The translations under genes were made by a program, and so were the position numbers. Positions 1-6,887 of a DNA stretch of 64,000 nucleotides are shown here, one piece after another. Under the pieces are notes generated by a model that was given only the letters and a program-made list of their open reading frames with translations, had not been told where the DNA came from and ran no database searches. Position 1 is the stretch's first letter. Every line of letters starts with the position of its first letter. Source of the stretch: Paenibacillus herberti (lineage in GTDB: Bacteria; Bacillota; Bacilli; Paenibacillales; Paenibacillaceae); NCBI RefSeq assembly GCF_002233675.1, contig NZ_NMUQ01000002.1, positions 62,001-126,000 on the forward strand, read 5' to 3'.

Positions 1-761
1 GCGATCAGATGTGAGATCGACTGTTGGGACAAGATCAGCTCATCAACTTTAGCGTGACGGAAGCTATGGCGATGATTTTCTTTGAGAATTTCCGCGATCG
101 TGTAAATTTCGCGCCCTTTGCGCTCCGCATAACTCTCTAGCGTTGTAGCAATCAGCAGCGTCTGCCCATCTGCAAGCGAGGAATTATCAACGCCCTCCGG
201 TGAGAAAATGATGACCGCCTTGCAGGCGAATGCATTCGCTCTTTCCAGCGTGTCGTATTCCGTGGCATCACCCTGAATATAATGAACACGTTCCTGAGCC
301 ATAGGATGCTTCGGCTGCTTGGCAATAAGCACGATATCCCGGCTTGGATCCGCAACGAGCATCTCCTCGATTGTATCTCGGATTTTATCCTCGGACCAAC
401 CGATGACGACGTAGTGTCCTTCCCCTTTATAGACCAATCTGCCTTCCTCCTTCTGCTTCTTCCAATTCACAAAATTCTCGGTCGTCTTGCCCACGATGGC
501 ACCGATTACAAACAATCCTGTCATAATGACGATTATTCCGAACAGCATGCCGGGAACCGTCACCGGAAAATAATCACCGTAGCCCACCGTAGTCGCCGTC
601 ACAACAACCCACCATAACGATATGAAGTAGTTGGTGAACTTGTCCGGCTCCAGCGCCTGGATGATTAGCGGACTTAGCAGAAAAAAGAACACCGCAAAAA
701 CGGTAAGCGTCCTGCCGTCCAGCTTCACGATTTTTTTGACTGCATTATAGAAAAAAAGCAC
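1..761 (-). CDS. Potassium channel protein with TrkA-N domain (partial, 3' end outside window)
   Basis: Two-transmembrane potassium channel with a cytoplasmic NAD-binding regulatory domain, similar in layout to B. subtilis YugO. Reading from a GTG at 761-759, which has a strong ribosome site (CGAGGAGGATA, 768-777), the frame stays open to the window edge (about 253 codons). A hydrophobic helix at about residues 17-37 is followed by the selectivity filter TVGYGD (58-63) and a second helix at about 72-92. A linker follows, then the Rossmann-like TrkA-N start HYVVIGWSE (about 116-124). The filter is intact, so the protein should conduct K+. The C-terminal end is not visible. The start choice rests on the GTG and its ribosome site; no earlier in-frame start has a comparable site. 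Confidence 0.85.
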   Translation of the reverse strand, partial: MLFFYNAVKKIVKLDGRTLTVFAVFFFLLSPLIIQALEPDKFTNYFISLWWVVVTATTVGYGDYFPVTVPGMLFGIIVIMTGLFVIGAIVGKTTENFVNWKKQKEEGRLVYKGEGHYVVIGWSEDKIRDTIEEMLVADPSRDIVLIAKQPKHPMAQERVHYIQGDATEYDTLERANAFACKAVIIFSPEGVDNSSLADGQTLLIATTLESYAERKGREIYTIAEILKENHRHSFRHAKVDELILSQQSISHLI

Positions 762-839
762 AGCGGTATCCTCCTCGTATGCACCTTTCCATAATATACA
801 ACATATTCCTGGTACTTGTTCGGTCGGCTTTTACACTTA

Positions 840-2693
840 TCATCTCTCGCCCAATCTATCTTCCAAATACTTTTTCAGTGAGGGATCGCAACAATAAACG
901 TAACAGCCTTTCATCCCTCTGGTTAAAAGTACTTTGTATATATTTGAAATCAATTTTTTCAGTTCATCACGGTTATGCTTTAGCCCTTTTTTCCCCGCTG
1001 TATCCTTATATTCATTGTAATCAGCATACAGTTCATAATTTTCAATATCATACTTTAGATCGTTTCCTATGATGACACCTACATAATCAAATTCAAGCCC
1101 CTGTGTGGTATGAATGCATCCCACCTGATTAACCCCGTCTGGATGCACCGCCCAAATGGATTGAATCGCTTTTCCATTCCAAGGCATAGAAAAACTGTGC
1201 TCTGGAATAACAACATCTTCAATTTGCCCGTTAGAGTTGCCTTCGTTTGTCCATGACCATGCAAATCCGGCTGTCATCCGAGCTTTTAAGCCTTCAGATT
1301 GCTTCTGACGAATGAGGTTAAACACTTCGTGCGGATTATCGAGAATTTGAAAATCAAATGCATCTCGGTCCCATCCGTTATAATTTCCTGTTTCTCTAAT
1401 ATGTAGAACATCATCAATCCAATTCAGATACCCGTCTGCACCTGAACACCGAAACTGAGCATGAAGCTCATACTCATAAAGGGTAGATTTCCTTTCCTTG
1501 GCTACCCGTTTGATCTCAGCAATTGTACCGATATCATTAGGCCTAATTCTTTGATGATCATCCACAAAAAAGACATTTACATTTGAGCTTTTTATAACGT
1601 CATCTACTTGATTGACTCCTTTGTACATATAGGTGCCTTTGCCCTTTAATCGATGGGCTTCATCAACAATCAGAACGTCAAATTCATTCTCTTTAGAATC
1701 AACAAAGCTGCCTGAACCCATAAATAAATTCTTCGTCCTAGCTTTTGATAAAGTTTTATTCTTCGCTAACATTTCAACCATGACACTGCGGAACGAAGCA
1801 TTTGGAGCCACAAAAATCGTGTTGAGTCTTTCTCTTAACAATCCGCCCATGGCGTTCATGGATATGACGGATTTGCCTGTACCCGGACCACCTTTTACAA
1901 TTATGGTCGCTTTATGATCCTGTCTTTTGGCATAGCTCATAATAGTTTCATAAGCAACTTTCTGCTCATCCAATAAGATGAAATCATCGTTACCTTTAAA
2001 CAAGCCATCTATATGGTCAATCAAAGATTTTGATGGTACTATTCGGCCATTTTCGATTTCATATAAAAGGTCTACGCCATTCCCCTTGCCCACATATTTA
2101 AAAAGGAATTCCTGAAGCTTTCTCGTTTCCTCTGCGAAAAAAAGTGGAGCTTCTGCAATAACCTTCTGATAGTGGTCAGACTTCAATGGTTCCGGATTTT
2201 TCGCGTGATAGTTATGCAAAAAGGCAACCGAGTGCCCTTTGATTCCTTTGGAATAGACATTTTCATTCATGTCATACATGAACTGCCTGTATGACCAAGC
2301 CTGGTAAGAAGGATGGGTCGTCTCTCTTACAGCTCCATTAATCACTGTACGTACGAGATCCTCTTTCGGACTGGCTTCTGCTGTGTCCCATTGCTTCAAC
2401 TCTACGATAATAAAATTCTTCTCGTTTTCCTGGTCGTGGCCGGCAATCACAAAGTCGATTCTTTTACTCGTGGAGGGAATGTTATATTCAATCAAAACTC
2501 CGCAGTCATCTGCAACCTTGGAATTTCGAATTACTTTGTCCATGAATTGCATAGAGTTGTTCCATGCACGCCATTCTGACTGAGCTGGACGTTTACCTAG
2601 TTTGCTTATGTAGGCCGTTTCAATAGTTGGAGCAATGCGGTTTTCTGCAACGTCCTCTTTGAACTGTTCAACAGAACTGCTATACACAATCAT
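840..2693 (-). CDS. DUF2075 nuclease-helicase-like protein
   Basis: A 617-residue P-loop protein of the DUF2075 (COG3410-like) group, related to superfamily 1 helicases. The N-terminal 200 residues carry a pattern fitting a PD-(D/E)xK nuclease: Asp in KRIDFVIAG (about 80) and ELK in IVELKQW (about 98-100). The motor half has Walker A GGPGTGKS (about 268-275), Walker B DEAHR (about 344), a late HTTQGLEFDYVGV motif and LLTRGMKG near the end. I start at the Met preceded by GGGAGGATAAC (2694-2704); an upstream in-frame ATG at 2726 has no good ribosome site. Proteins of this family are often found in defence or mobile regions, but a role here is inference. It stands alone, 97 bp upstream of the next minus-strand stop. 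Confidence 0.8.
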   Translation of the reverse strand: MIVYSSSVEQFKEDVAENRIAPTIETAYISKLGKRPAQSEWRAWNNSMQFMDKVIRNSKVADDCGVLIEYNIPSTSKRIDFVIAGHDQENEKNFIIVELKQWDTAEASPKEDLVRTVINGAVRETTHPSYQAWSYRQFMYDMNENVYSKGIKGHSVAFLHNYHAKNPEPLKSDHYQKVIAEAPLFFAEETRKLQEFLFKYVGKGNGVDLLYEIENGRIVPSKSLIDHIDGLFKGNDDFILLDEQKVAYETIMSYAKRQDHKATIIVKGGPGTGKSVISMNAMGGLLRERLNTIFVAPNASFRSVMVEMLAKNKTLSKARTKNLFMGSGSFVDSKENEFDVLIVDEAHRLKGKGTYMYKGVNQVDDVIKSSNVNVFFVDDHQRIRPNDIGTIAEIKRVAKERKSTLYEYELHAQFRCSGADGYLNWIDDVLHIRETGNYNGWDRDAFDFQILDNPHEVFNLIRQKQSEGLKARMTAGFAWSWTNEGNSNGQIEDVVIPEHSFSMPWNGKAIQSIWAVHPDGVNQVGCIHTTQGLEFDYVGVIIGNDLKYDIENYELYADYNEYKDTAGKKGLKHNRDELKKLISNIYKVLLTRGMKGCYVYCCDPSLKKYLEDRLGER

Positions 2694-2773
2694 GTTATCC
2701 TCCCGTAAACTTGCCTCAAACTCCATCTTCCAGGAATTATATACCTAATTATGTAGGCATTAGGTCTGGATGG

Positions 2774-3073
2774 CTAGGCATAATTTCGCGTATCGCTACC
2801 CGCTCTCGCAATCAGCTCAGCAAAAAGCTCTTTTCTCAAGTCATTCCCGTCCTGCAACCGAGACAGCTCAATCCCCTTCAACTCCACATGTGCTTCCTCA
2901 TCCTGGCCAGAGAACCATTCGCCACAGGGTTTGAACTCCATAGAAGTTTCATAGGCAAAATACTTTAGCCACCAAGATTGGGGCTTCAAACCTTTCTGTA
3001 GAATACGACCAGTTGCACCAATCAGGCAGGGAATTAGGTTCTCATGGTTTGCATGGTAGAGCTGGATGTTCAA
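2774..3073 (-). CDS. Hypothetical protein (99 aa), TTG start
   Basis: Unrecognised protein of 99 residues, rich in Trp, Tyr and acidic residues, with no signal peptide or obvious fold motif. The only start at the top of the frame is a TTG (3073-3071) that overlaps the TGA of the preceding 58-residue gene as TTGA. Translation would therefore depend on termination of the upstream gene; no independent ribosome site is visible. The short frame, rare start and coupling make it less certain than its partner. It could also be a frameshifted tail of the upstream gene, although the overlap geometry is typical of genuine coupling. Confidence 0.45.
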   Translation of the reverse strand: MNIQLYHANHENLIPCLIGATGRILQKGLKPQSWWLKYFAYETSMEFKPCGEWFSGQDEEAHVELKGIELSRLQDGNDLRKELFAELIARAGSDTRNYA

Positions 3074-3246
3074 ACGGGGGACTGATTAATATCCTTATTG
3101 TGCTCGCTTCCGATCCTGTTACCGTTCAAAGGCAGGAATCCCTCTCTGGACAGCTGGAGATCCGCCTCACGGAGCATTAGAATGCTGCTGTTTATTATCC
3201 GCCTCGTATTCTCGATTGACACTGTCATCGTATTGTTCGAGTTCAT
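3070..3246 (-). CDS. Hypothetical small protein (58 aa)
   Basis: Small gene supported by a textbook initiation region: GGAGGAGATAAAAA followed by ATG at 3246-3244. The 58-residue product begins MNSNNTMTVSIENTRR and ends NKDINQSPV. It is polar, has no membrane segment and contains an amphipathic-looking stretch (RRIINSSILMLREADLQL). Its TGA (3072-3070) overlaps the TTG start of the next gene, so the two form a coupled pair. I do not recognise the family. About 200 bp of sequence upstream (3247-3442) holds no other gene I can support and probably contains the promoter. Confidence 0.5.
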   Translation of the reverse strand: MNSNNTMTVSIENTRRIINSSILMLREADLQLSREGFLPLNGNRIGSEHNKDINQSPV

Positions 3247-3442
3247 TTTTTATCTCCTCCGGCATCCGTCTTTGTAGGACCGCCTTCCGGACAGTCTAAC
3301 TGAGCATAAAGCGACTGCCATTCCCTCCCCCGATGATTCTGTTATCGGTAAGGCAACGCATGGAGCTTGAGCTTTATGTCGCAAAACTCGCAGCGCCTCT
3401 GTTGACAGCTCCGTTATACAGCCCTCTGAGGAGGCGAAACTA

Positions 3443-3910
3443 CTATCTATCTAGAATAGTAGCGGAGGCTCCGCTAGTGGTGGCGACAACTACGCCGCTG
3501 GCACTAGCTGTAGTATTTACCGTAACAGAAAACCAGATCGTTTCTTTAATATACATTGTTATTAAAACGGCTCCTATAAGTTGTCCTTGAGGATTGTAGA
3601 TATTAAAACTAGCAGTGGCTGTGCCACTACAGTAATAATAACCACAGCTTTTGGTGGTTACCTGAAAATTCGTACTCCCTCCCGGAGGGACGTTATGATC
3701 TGCAAGGATGGGGAACGGGGTGGCGAAAGCACCTGTAAATTCCTGTGCTATTAATGTATGAGTAGCTGTTTGGTTGTAAACGTCAAACCTTCGGACATCG
3801 TTAATCCGAATATCGTTGCCTCTCTGTTTATATTCTTGGTCAGGGCTGCGAGAAACGCTCATCACAATAACCAATAAAATAAACAAAACTAAAACCATTC
3901 CTATATTCAT
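3443..3910 (-). CDS. Putative secreted or membrane-anchored beta-rich protein
   Basis: 155 residues. The first 18 (MNIGMVLVLFILLVIVMS) form an uncleaved-looking signal anchor. The rest is Thr/Ser/Val-rich with short alternating hydrophobic stretches, as in beta-sandwich proteins. It includes PPGGSTNF, two Cys close together (KSCGYYYCSG) that could form a disulfide, and NIYNPQGQLIGAVL. No catalytic motif is visible and I cannot assign a family. Initiation is well supported by AGGGAGG 8 bases before the ATG (3910-3908). It is not clearly in an operon: the gene downstream starts 197 bp further on with its own ribosome site. Confidence 0.6.
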   Translation of the reverse strand: MNIGMVLVLFILLVIVMSVSRSPDQEYKQRGNDIRINDVRRFDVYNQTATHTLIAQEFTGAFATPFPILADHNVPPGGSTNFQVTTKSCGYYYCSGTATASFNIYNPQGQLIGAVLITMYIKETIWFSVTVNTTASASGVVVATTSGASATILDR

Positions 3911-4102
3911 ATGAAATCCTCCCTATGTTCTTCTTCCATTAGGGTATGTGGAATTCATAGAATAGTGTGGACTCAGTCTAACGTGATAGACACAGCCTAG
4001 AAAGCTTAAGGCTCCCTCTCCATCAATATCCGCACTACCCTCCAATGTAAACCGGATGTTATAATGACCGAGTTGACATTTCGAAGGAAGGCGGTTTCTC
4101 CC

Positions 4103-4528
4103 ATGACCATCAAGCTTCGCGGGCATCATCTGTTATGTCTGCTCGGATACCGGGGCAAGGGGTACTCGGCCGACTTTTGCGTTAATATGACACAGGTGTA
4201 CGAAAAGCTCCGCCAAGAGCCACAGACGAAAATCGAGCTGATCGTTGGCCCCGACGACATCTGCGCTGCATTTCCGACTGATCAGGTATCTCATTGTCGG
4301 AACGACAGCGTCTACCGCAAAGACGAGGAGATTGCCGAGCTCATCGGCATTGCAGTGGGGGAAGCCTGGCCATGGGCCGCTATTTGTGAGGCCGTTGCAG
4401 CTCGCGTACAGCCAGGCGATGTCGCTTCCATTTGCCGCGACTGCCAATGGGAGCCTTACGGCATGTGCCGGGAAGGCGTCGCGCACATCCATAACAAGCC
4501 GCATTTGCGGAAGCTGCCGGAAGCTTGA
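4103..4528 (+). CDS. DUF1284 domain-containing protein
   Basis: Cytosolic protein of 141 residues in the DUF1284 family, recognised by the N-terminal signature KLRGHHLLCLLGYRGKGYS and by Cys residues in the C-terminal half (ICRDCQWEPYGMC) that look like metal ligands. The molecular function of the family is not established. I use the ATG at 4103, which gives the usual MTIKLRGHH start and has GAAGGAAGG upstream; an in-frame ATG at 4064 would add 13 residues unlike the family. The last 70 bases of the gene are tandemly repeated immediately downstream, out of frame. Confidence 0.75.
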   Translation: MTIKLRGHHLLCLLGYRGKGYSADFCVNMTQVYEKLRQEPQTKIELIVGPDDICAAFPTDQVSHCRNDSVYRKDEEIAELIGIAVGEAWPWAAICEAVAARVQPGDVASICRDCQWEPYGMCREGVAHIHNKPHLRKLPEA

Positions 4529-4599
4529 CGGCATATGCTGGGAAGGCGTCGCGCACATCCATAACGAGCCGCATTTGCGGAAACTGCCGGAAGCCTGAT
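4458..4599 (+). repeat. 70-bp tandem duplication of the DUF1284 gene 3' end
   Basis: The segment 4458-4527, which encodes the last 22 or so codons of the DUF1284 gene, is repeated at 4528-4597 with only a few substitutions. For example, GGGAAGGCGTCGCGCACATC occurs in both copies. The period is 70 bp, not a multiple of three, so the second copy lies after the stop codon and is not translated in frame. It reads as a recent local duplication. Confidence 0.85.
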
Positions 4600-4625
4600 G
4601 CCCATAAGCTTCTAAATACAAAAAC

Positions 4626-4650
4626 AAGCTCCTGCCATCAGCCGGGAGTT
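4626..4650. repeat. Hairpin repeat, left member of a pair
   Basis: AAGCTCCTGCC ATCAGCCGGGAGTT here is a near copy of the hairpin at 5033-5058, in the same orientation. The stem is weaker than in the right copy. The two copies bracket the 52-bp palindrome array at 4781-5000. Confidence 0.5.
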
Positions 4651-4780
4651 ATCCGTTGGATAGCCCTGCATGTGTATCCTGCTTATCTCTGTCCGCTACT
4701 TGCCTTTCGGCAGTGCTTCAACCACAATCTCCACCCATTTGGTCGGGCTATACAGCGATGTCGTTAGTATGGATATGGTC

Positions 4781-5000
4781 CTGCATAATTTGTATGATTT
4801 TTCACTCAAAGTTCATTCGGGCCGTGCTGATTTTCTGGATTTTATACGATAAATCGTACAAATTAGCTGGGCATAGACGACGAAAGCTCGGTTTTGTATG
4901 TTTTATCACACAAAGTGTTGAAAAGCGGCGGCTCCAAACCGTTTTTTGTACGATAAATCGTACAAAAAAAGTTTCGTTGGCCCACGAAATCCAGGTTCAA
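4781..5000. repeat. Non-coding element, copy A: four 22-bp palindromes with exact 52-bp period
   Basis: Four related 22-bp palindromes begin at 4789, 4841, 4893 and 4945, each exactly 52 bp after the last. The best copy (4945-4966) has 10-base arms TTTGTACGAT and ATCGTACAAA around AA; the others carry one to three mismatches. The 30-bp intervals between them differ from one another. The whole block aligns with 11891-12110, intervals included: I count 29 differences in the first 200 aligned bases. No open frame with a ribosome site is present. The rest of the gap 4529-5185 holds the hairpin pair and a low-complexity stretch, with no gene I can support. Confidence 0.85.
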
Positions 5001-5032
5001 TATAGGTGTCTATAAAGTTTCTCTACACACTA

Positions 5033-5058
5033 AAGCTCCCGCCATCAGCCGGGAGCTT
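5033..5058 (-). terminator. Probable terminator hairpin of the sugar ABC operon
   Basis: AAGCTCCCG and CGGGAGCTT form a 9-bp stem around a short loop, 128 bp beyond the stop of the last permease gene read on the minus strand. The following T-run is weak (TTTAG), so termination strength is uncertain. Confidence 0.5.
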
Positions 5059-5185
5059 GTTCATTCCACTACCTCTTTTACCCGCCATACACGCCCTACG
5101 CACATGCTCTACGCACACGCTATACTCGCTCTACACGCTTTACACTCTCTTCACTCATTCACGCTCTACTCACACGCGCTTTACA

Positions 5186-5992
5186 CTACTTCACCGACCC
5201 CAGCATCCCCTGCACAAACTGCTTCTGCAACAGGAAGAAAATCAACAAAGTTGGAAGCGTCGTTACAACGATGGCCACCATAATGACCCCATAATCCGGG
5301 CTATACGAGGATGACAGAGATGACACAACGAGCGGCAGCGTTTTTTTATCCTGCGACTGCAGGGCAATGAGCGGCCACAGGAAGTTGTTCCAGTAATTCA
5401 TGAATGTAATAATCGCCGCCGCCGCATAGGTCGGCTTCATCGTTGGCATATACACTCTGGCGAACAGGCTCCATTCGTTCAGCCCGTCTACACGTCCCGC
5501 TTGCAGGAGCTCCCGCGGGAACGACTTCGTATTTTGCATGAAGAAAAAGATCATAAACGCTGTTGTAATGCTGGGCAGTATGGCCGCTGCCGGCGTATCA
5601 AGCAGCCCCATCTTGCTGAACATGCGGAACAACGGAATCATAATTGCGGCAAATGGCATCATCATCGAGAGCATAAGCACGCCGAACAGGCGATCCTTGC
5701 CCCTTGTACGATAAATTTCGAATCCAAACCCAGCCATCGAGCTCAAAATCAATGTCGCAATCGTACCAACAACCGCAATCAACGTAGAATTCCAGAAAGC
5801 TGTGCCGAGATTAGTCATCTCCAGCAGCTTTGCCACGTTGTTAGAAAACTCAGCACCGAAGCTGAACTTGCCCTTGATTACTTCTGCGGAACTGTTGGTC
5901 ATGCCGATCAACATCCAGGCAAAGGGGAATAGGGAAACGATCGACACGGTGATCAAAAAGAAATGGATTGCTCCTGTACCAAACTTCTTCAT
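5186..5992 (-). CDS. Carbohydrate ABC transporter permease (MalG/LacG type)
   Basis: Inner permease subunit of a CUT1-type sugar importer, 268 residues with about six hydrophobic helices. The cytoplasmic coupling loop EAA motif is visible as ELLQAGRVDGLNEWSLFARVYMP. The N-terminus (IHFFLITVSIVSLFPFAWML) is a first transmembrane helix. Its start overlaps the stop of the upstream permease by 4 bases (ATGA type), and the two genes plus the binding protein form a minus-strand operon. No ATPase gene is present, so the importer probably uses a shared MsmK/MsmX-type ATPase encoded elsewhere. Confidence 0.9.
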   Translation of the reverse strand: MKKFGTGAIHFFLITVSIVSLFPFAWMLIGMTNSSAEVIKGKFSFGAEFSNNVAKLLEMTNLGTAFWNSTLIAVVGTIATLILSSMAGFGFEIYRTRGKDRLFGVLMLSMMMPFAAIMIPLFRMFSKMGLLDTPAAAILPSITTAFMIFFFMQNTKSFPRELLQAGRVDGLNEWSLFARVYMPTMKPTYAAAAIITFMNYWNNFLWPLIALQSQDKKTLPLVVSSLSSSYSPDYGVIMVAIVVTTLPTLLIFFLLQKQFVQGMLGSVK

Positions 5993-6864
5993 TTCTTCTC
6001 GCCCCCTACCTTCAGCTGGAGGAAGGCCAGCACGGCAACCATAACGACGATTGCATAAGATACGGTGGCGGCGTAGCCAAAGTTAGGTGTATACACAAAC
6101 GATAAATTATAAATATATTGCGAAATCGTCATCGTTGAGTTGCCTGGCCCGCCATTCGTGAGGTTGACCACTTCATCAAACAGCTGGAGTGTTCCATTTG
6201 TTGAAATAATGGCGGTGAACAAAATAATCGGCCGCAGCATCGGCACCGTAATGCTGAAGAACTGCCGCATTTTCGAAGCGCCGTCAATCGAGGCGGCTTC
6301 GTACACGCTGGAATCAATATTTTGCATCGCTGACAAGTAGAAAATCATGTTGTATCCCGTCCAGCGCCACGTAATCGCCACCACGATAACAACGCGCGCC
6401 CATACAGGGTCCATGAGCCAGACGACTGGCTCATGGATCAGTCCAATGGACAGCAGCATCCCGTTCAGAACTCCGTCCACCGCAAAAATGCTCTTGAACA
6501 ACACCGCGTAAGAAACGAGCGAGGTTACACAGGGAAGGAAGATGGCGGTGCGGTAGAACCCTTTGAATTTGAGCTTCGGGATGTTCAGGAAATAGGCAAT
6601 GATGAGACCAAGGAACAGCATGAGCGGCACTTGCACAACTAGATAGAGCAGCGTATTCCACACAGCCTGCCGGAACATCGGGTCTCCGAACAAGCGCACA
6701 TAATTGTCCATCCCGGAGTAATGGTATACATTCCCTCTGCCGGATTGGAACGATAGAAATAACGATTGAATCATAGGATAGAAGCTGAACAATACGATAA
6801 TAATTGAAGGCAAAAGAACGAACTGCCATCCCATGAGATTGGATCTAGTTAATTTGCTGTTCAT
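5989..6864 (-). CDS. Sugar ABC transporter permease (MalF type)
   Basis: Partner permease, 291 residues and about six transmembrane helices, with the EAA coupling loop YEAASIDGASKMRQFFSITVP. The periplasmic-side N-terminal helix is LMGWQFVLLPSIIIVLFSFY. It would form a heterodimer with the product of the overlapping downstream gene to make the membrane channel of a CUT1-type importer. It starts 23 bp after the binding-protein stop. The substrate cannot be named from sequence. The divergent YesN/YesM pair suggests control by an extracellular oligosaccharide signal. Confidence 0.9.
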   Translation of the reverse strand: MNSKLTRSNLMGWQFVLLPSIIIVLFSFYPMIQSLFLSFQSGRGNVYHYSGMDNYVRLFGDPMFRQAVWNTLLYLVVQVPLMLFLGLIIAYFLNIPKLKFKGFYRTAIFLPCVTSLVSYAVLFKSIFAVDGVLNGMLLSIGLIHEPVVWLMDPVWARVVIVVAITWRWTGYNMIFYLSAMQNIDSSVYEAASIDGASKMRQFFSITVPMLRPIILFTAIISTNGTLQLFDEVVNLTNGGPGNSTMTISQYIYNLSFVYTPNFGYAATVSYAIVVMVAVLAFLQLKVGGEKK

Positions 6865-6887
6865 CTTTTCACCTGCTGCCTTCTATC

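Noticed and set aside
3923-4129. Minus-strand open frame overlapping the DUF1284 gene start
   Set aside because: No ribosome site, unfamiliar composition, and it opposes a recognised conserved gene.
4789-4966. CRISPR array (22-bp repeats with 30-bp spacers)
   Set aside because: The intervals are conserved between the two copies of the element and the repeats are palindromes with drift; only four units and no cas genes in the window.
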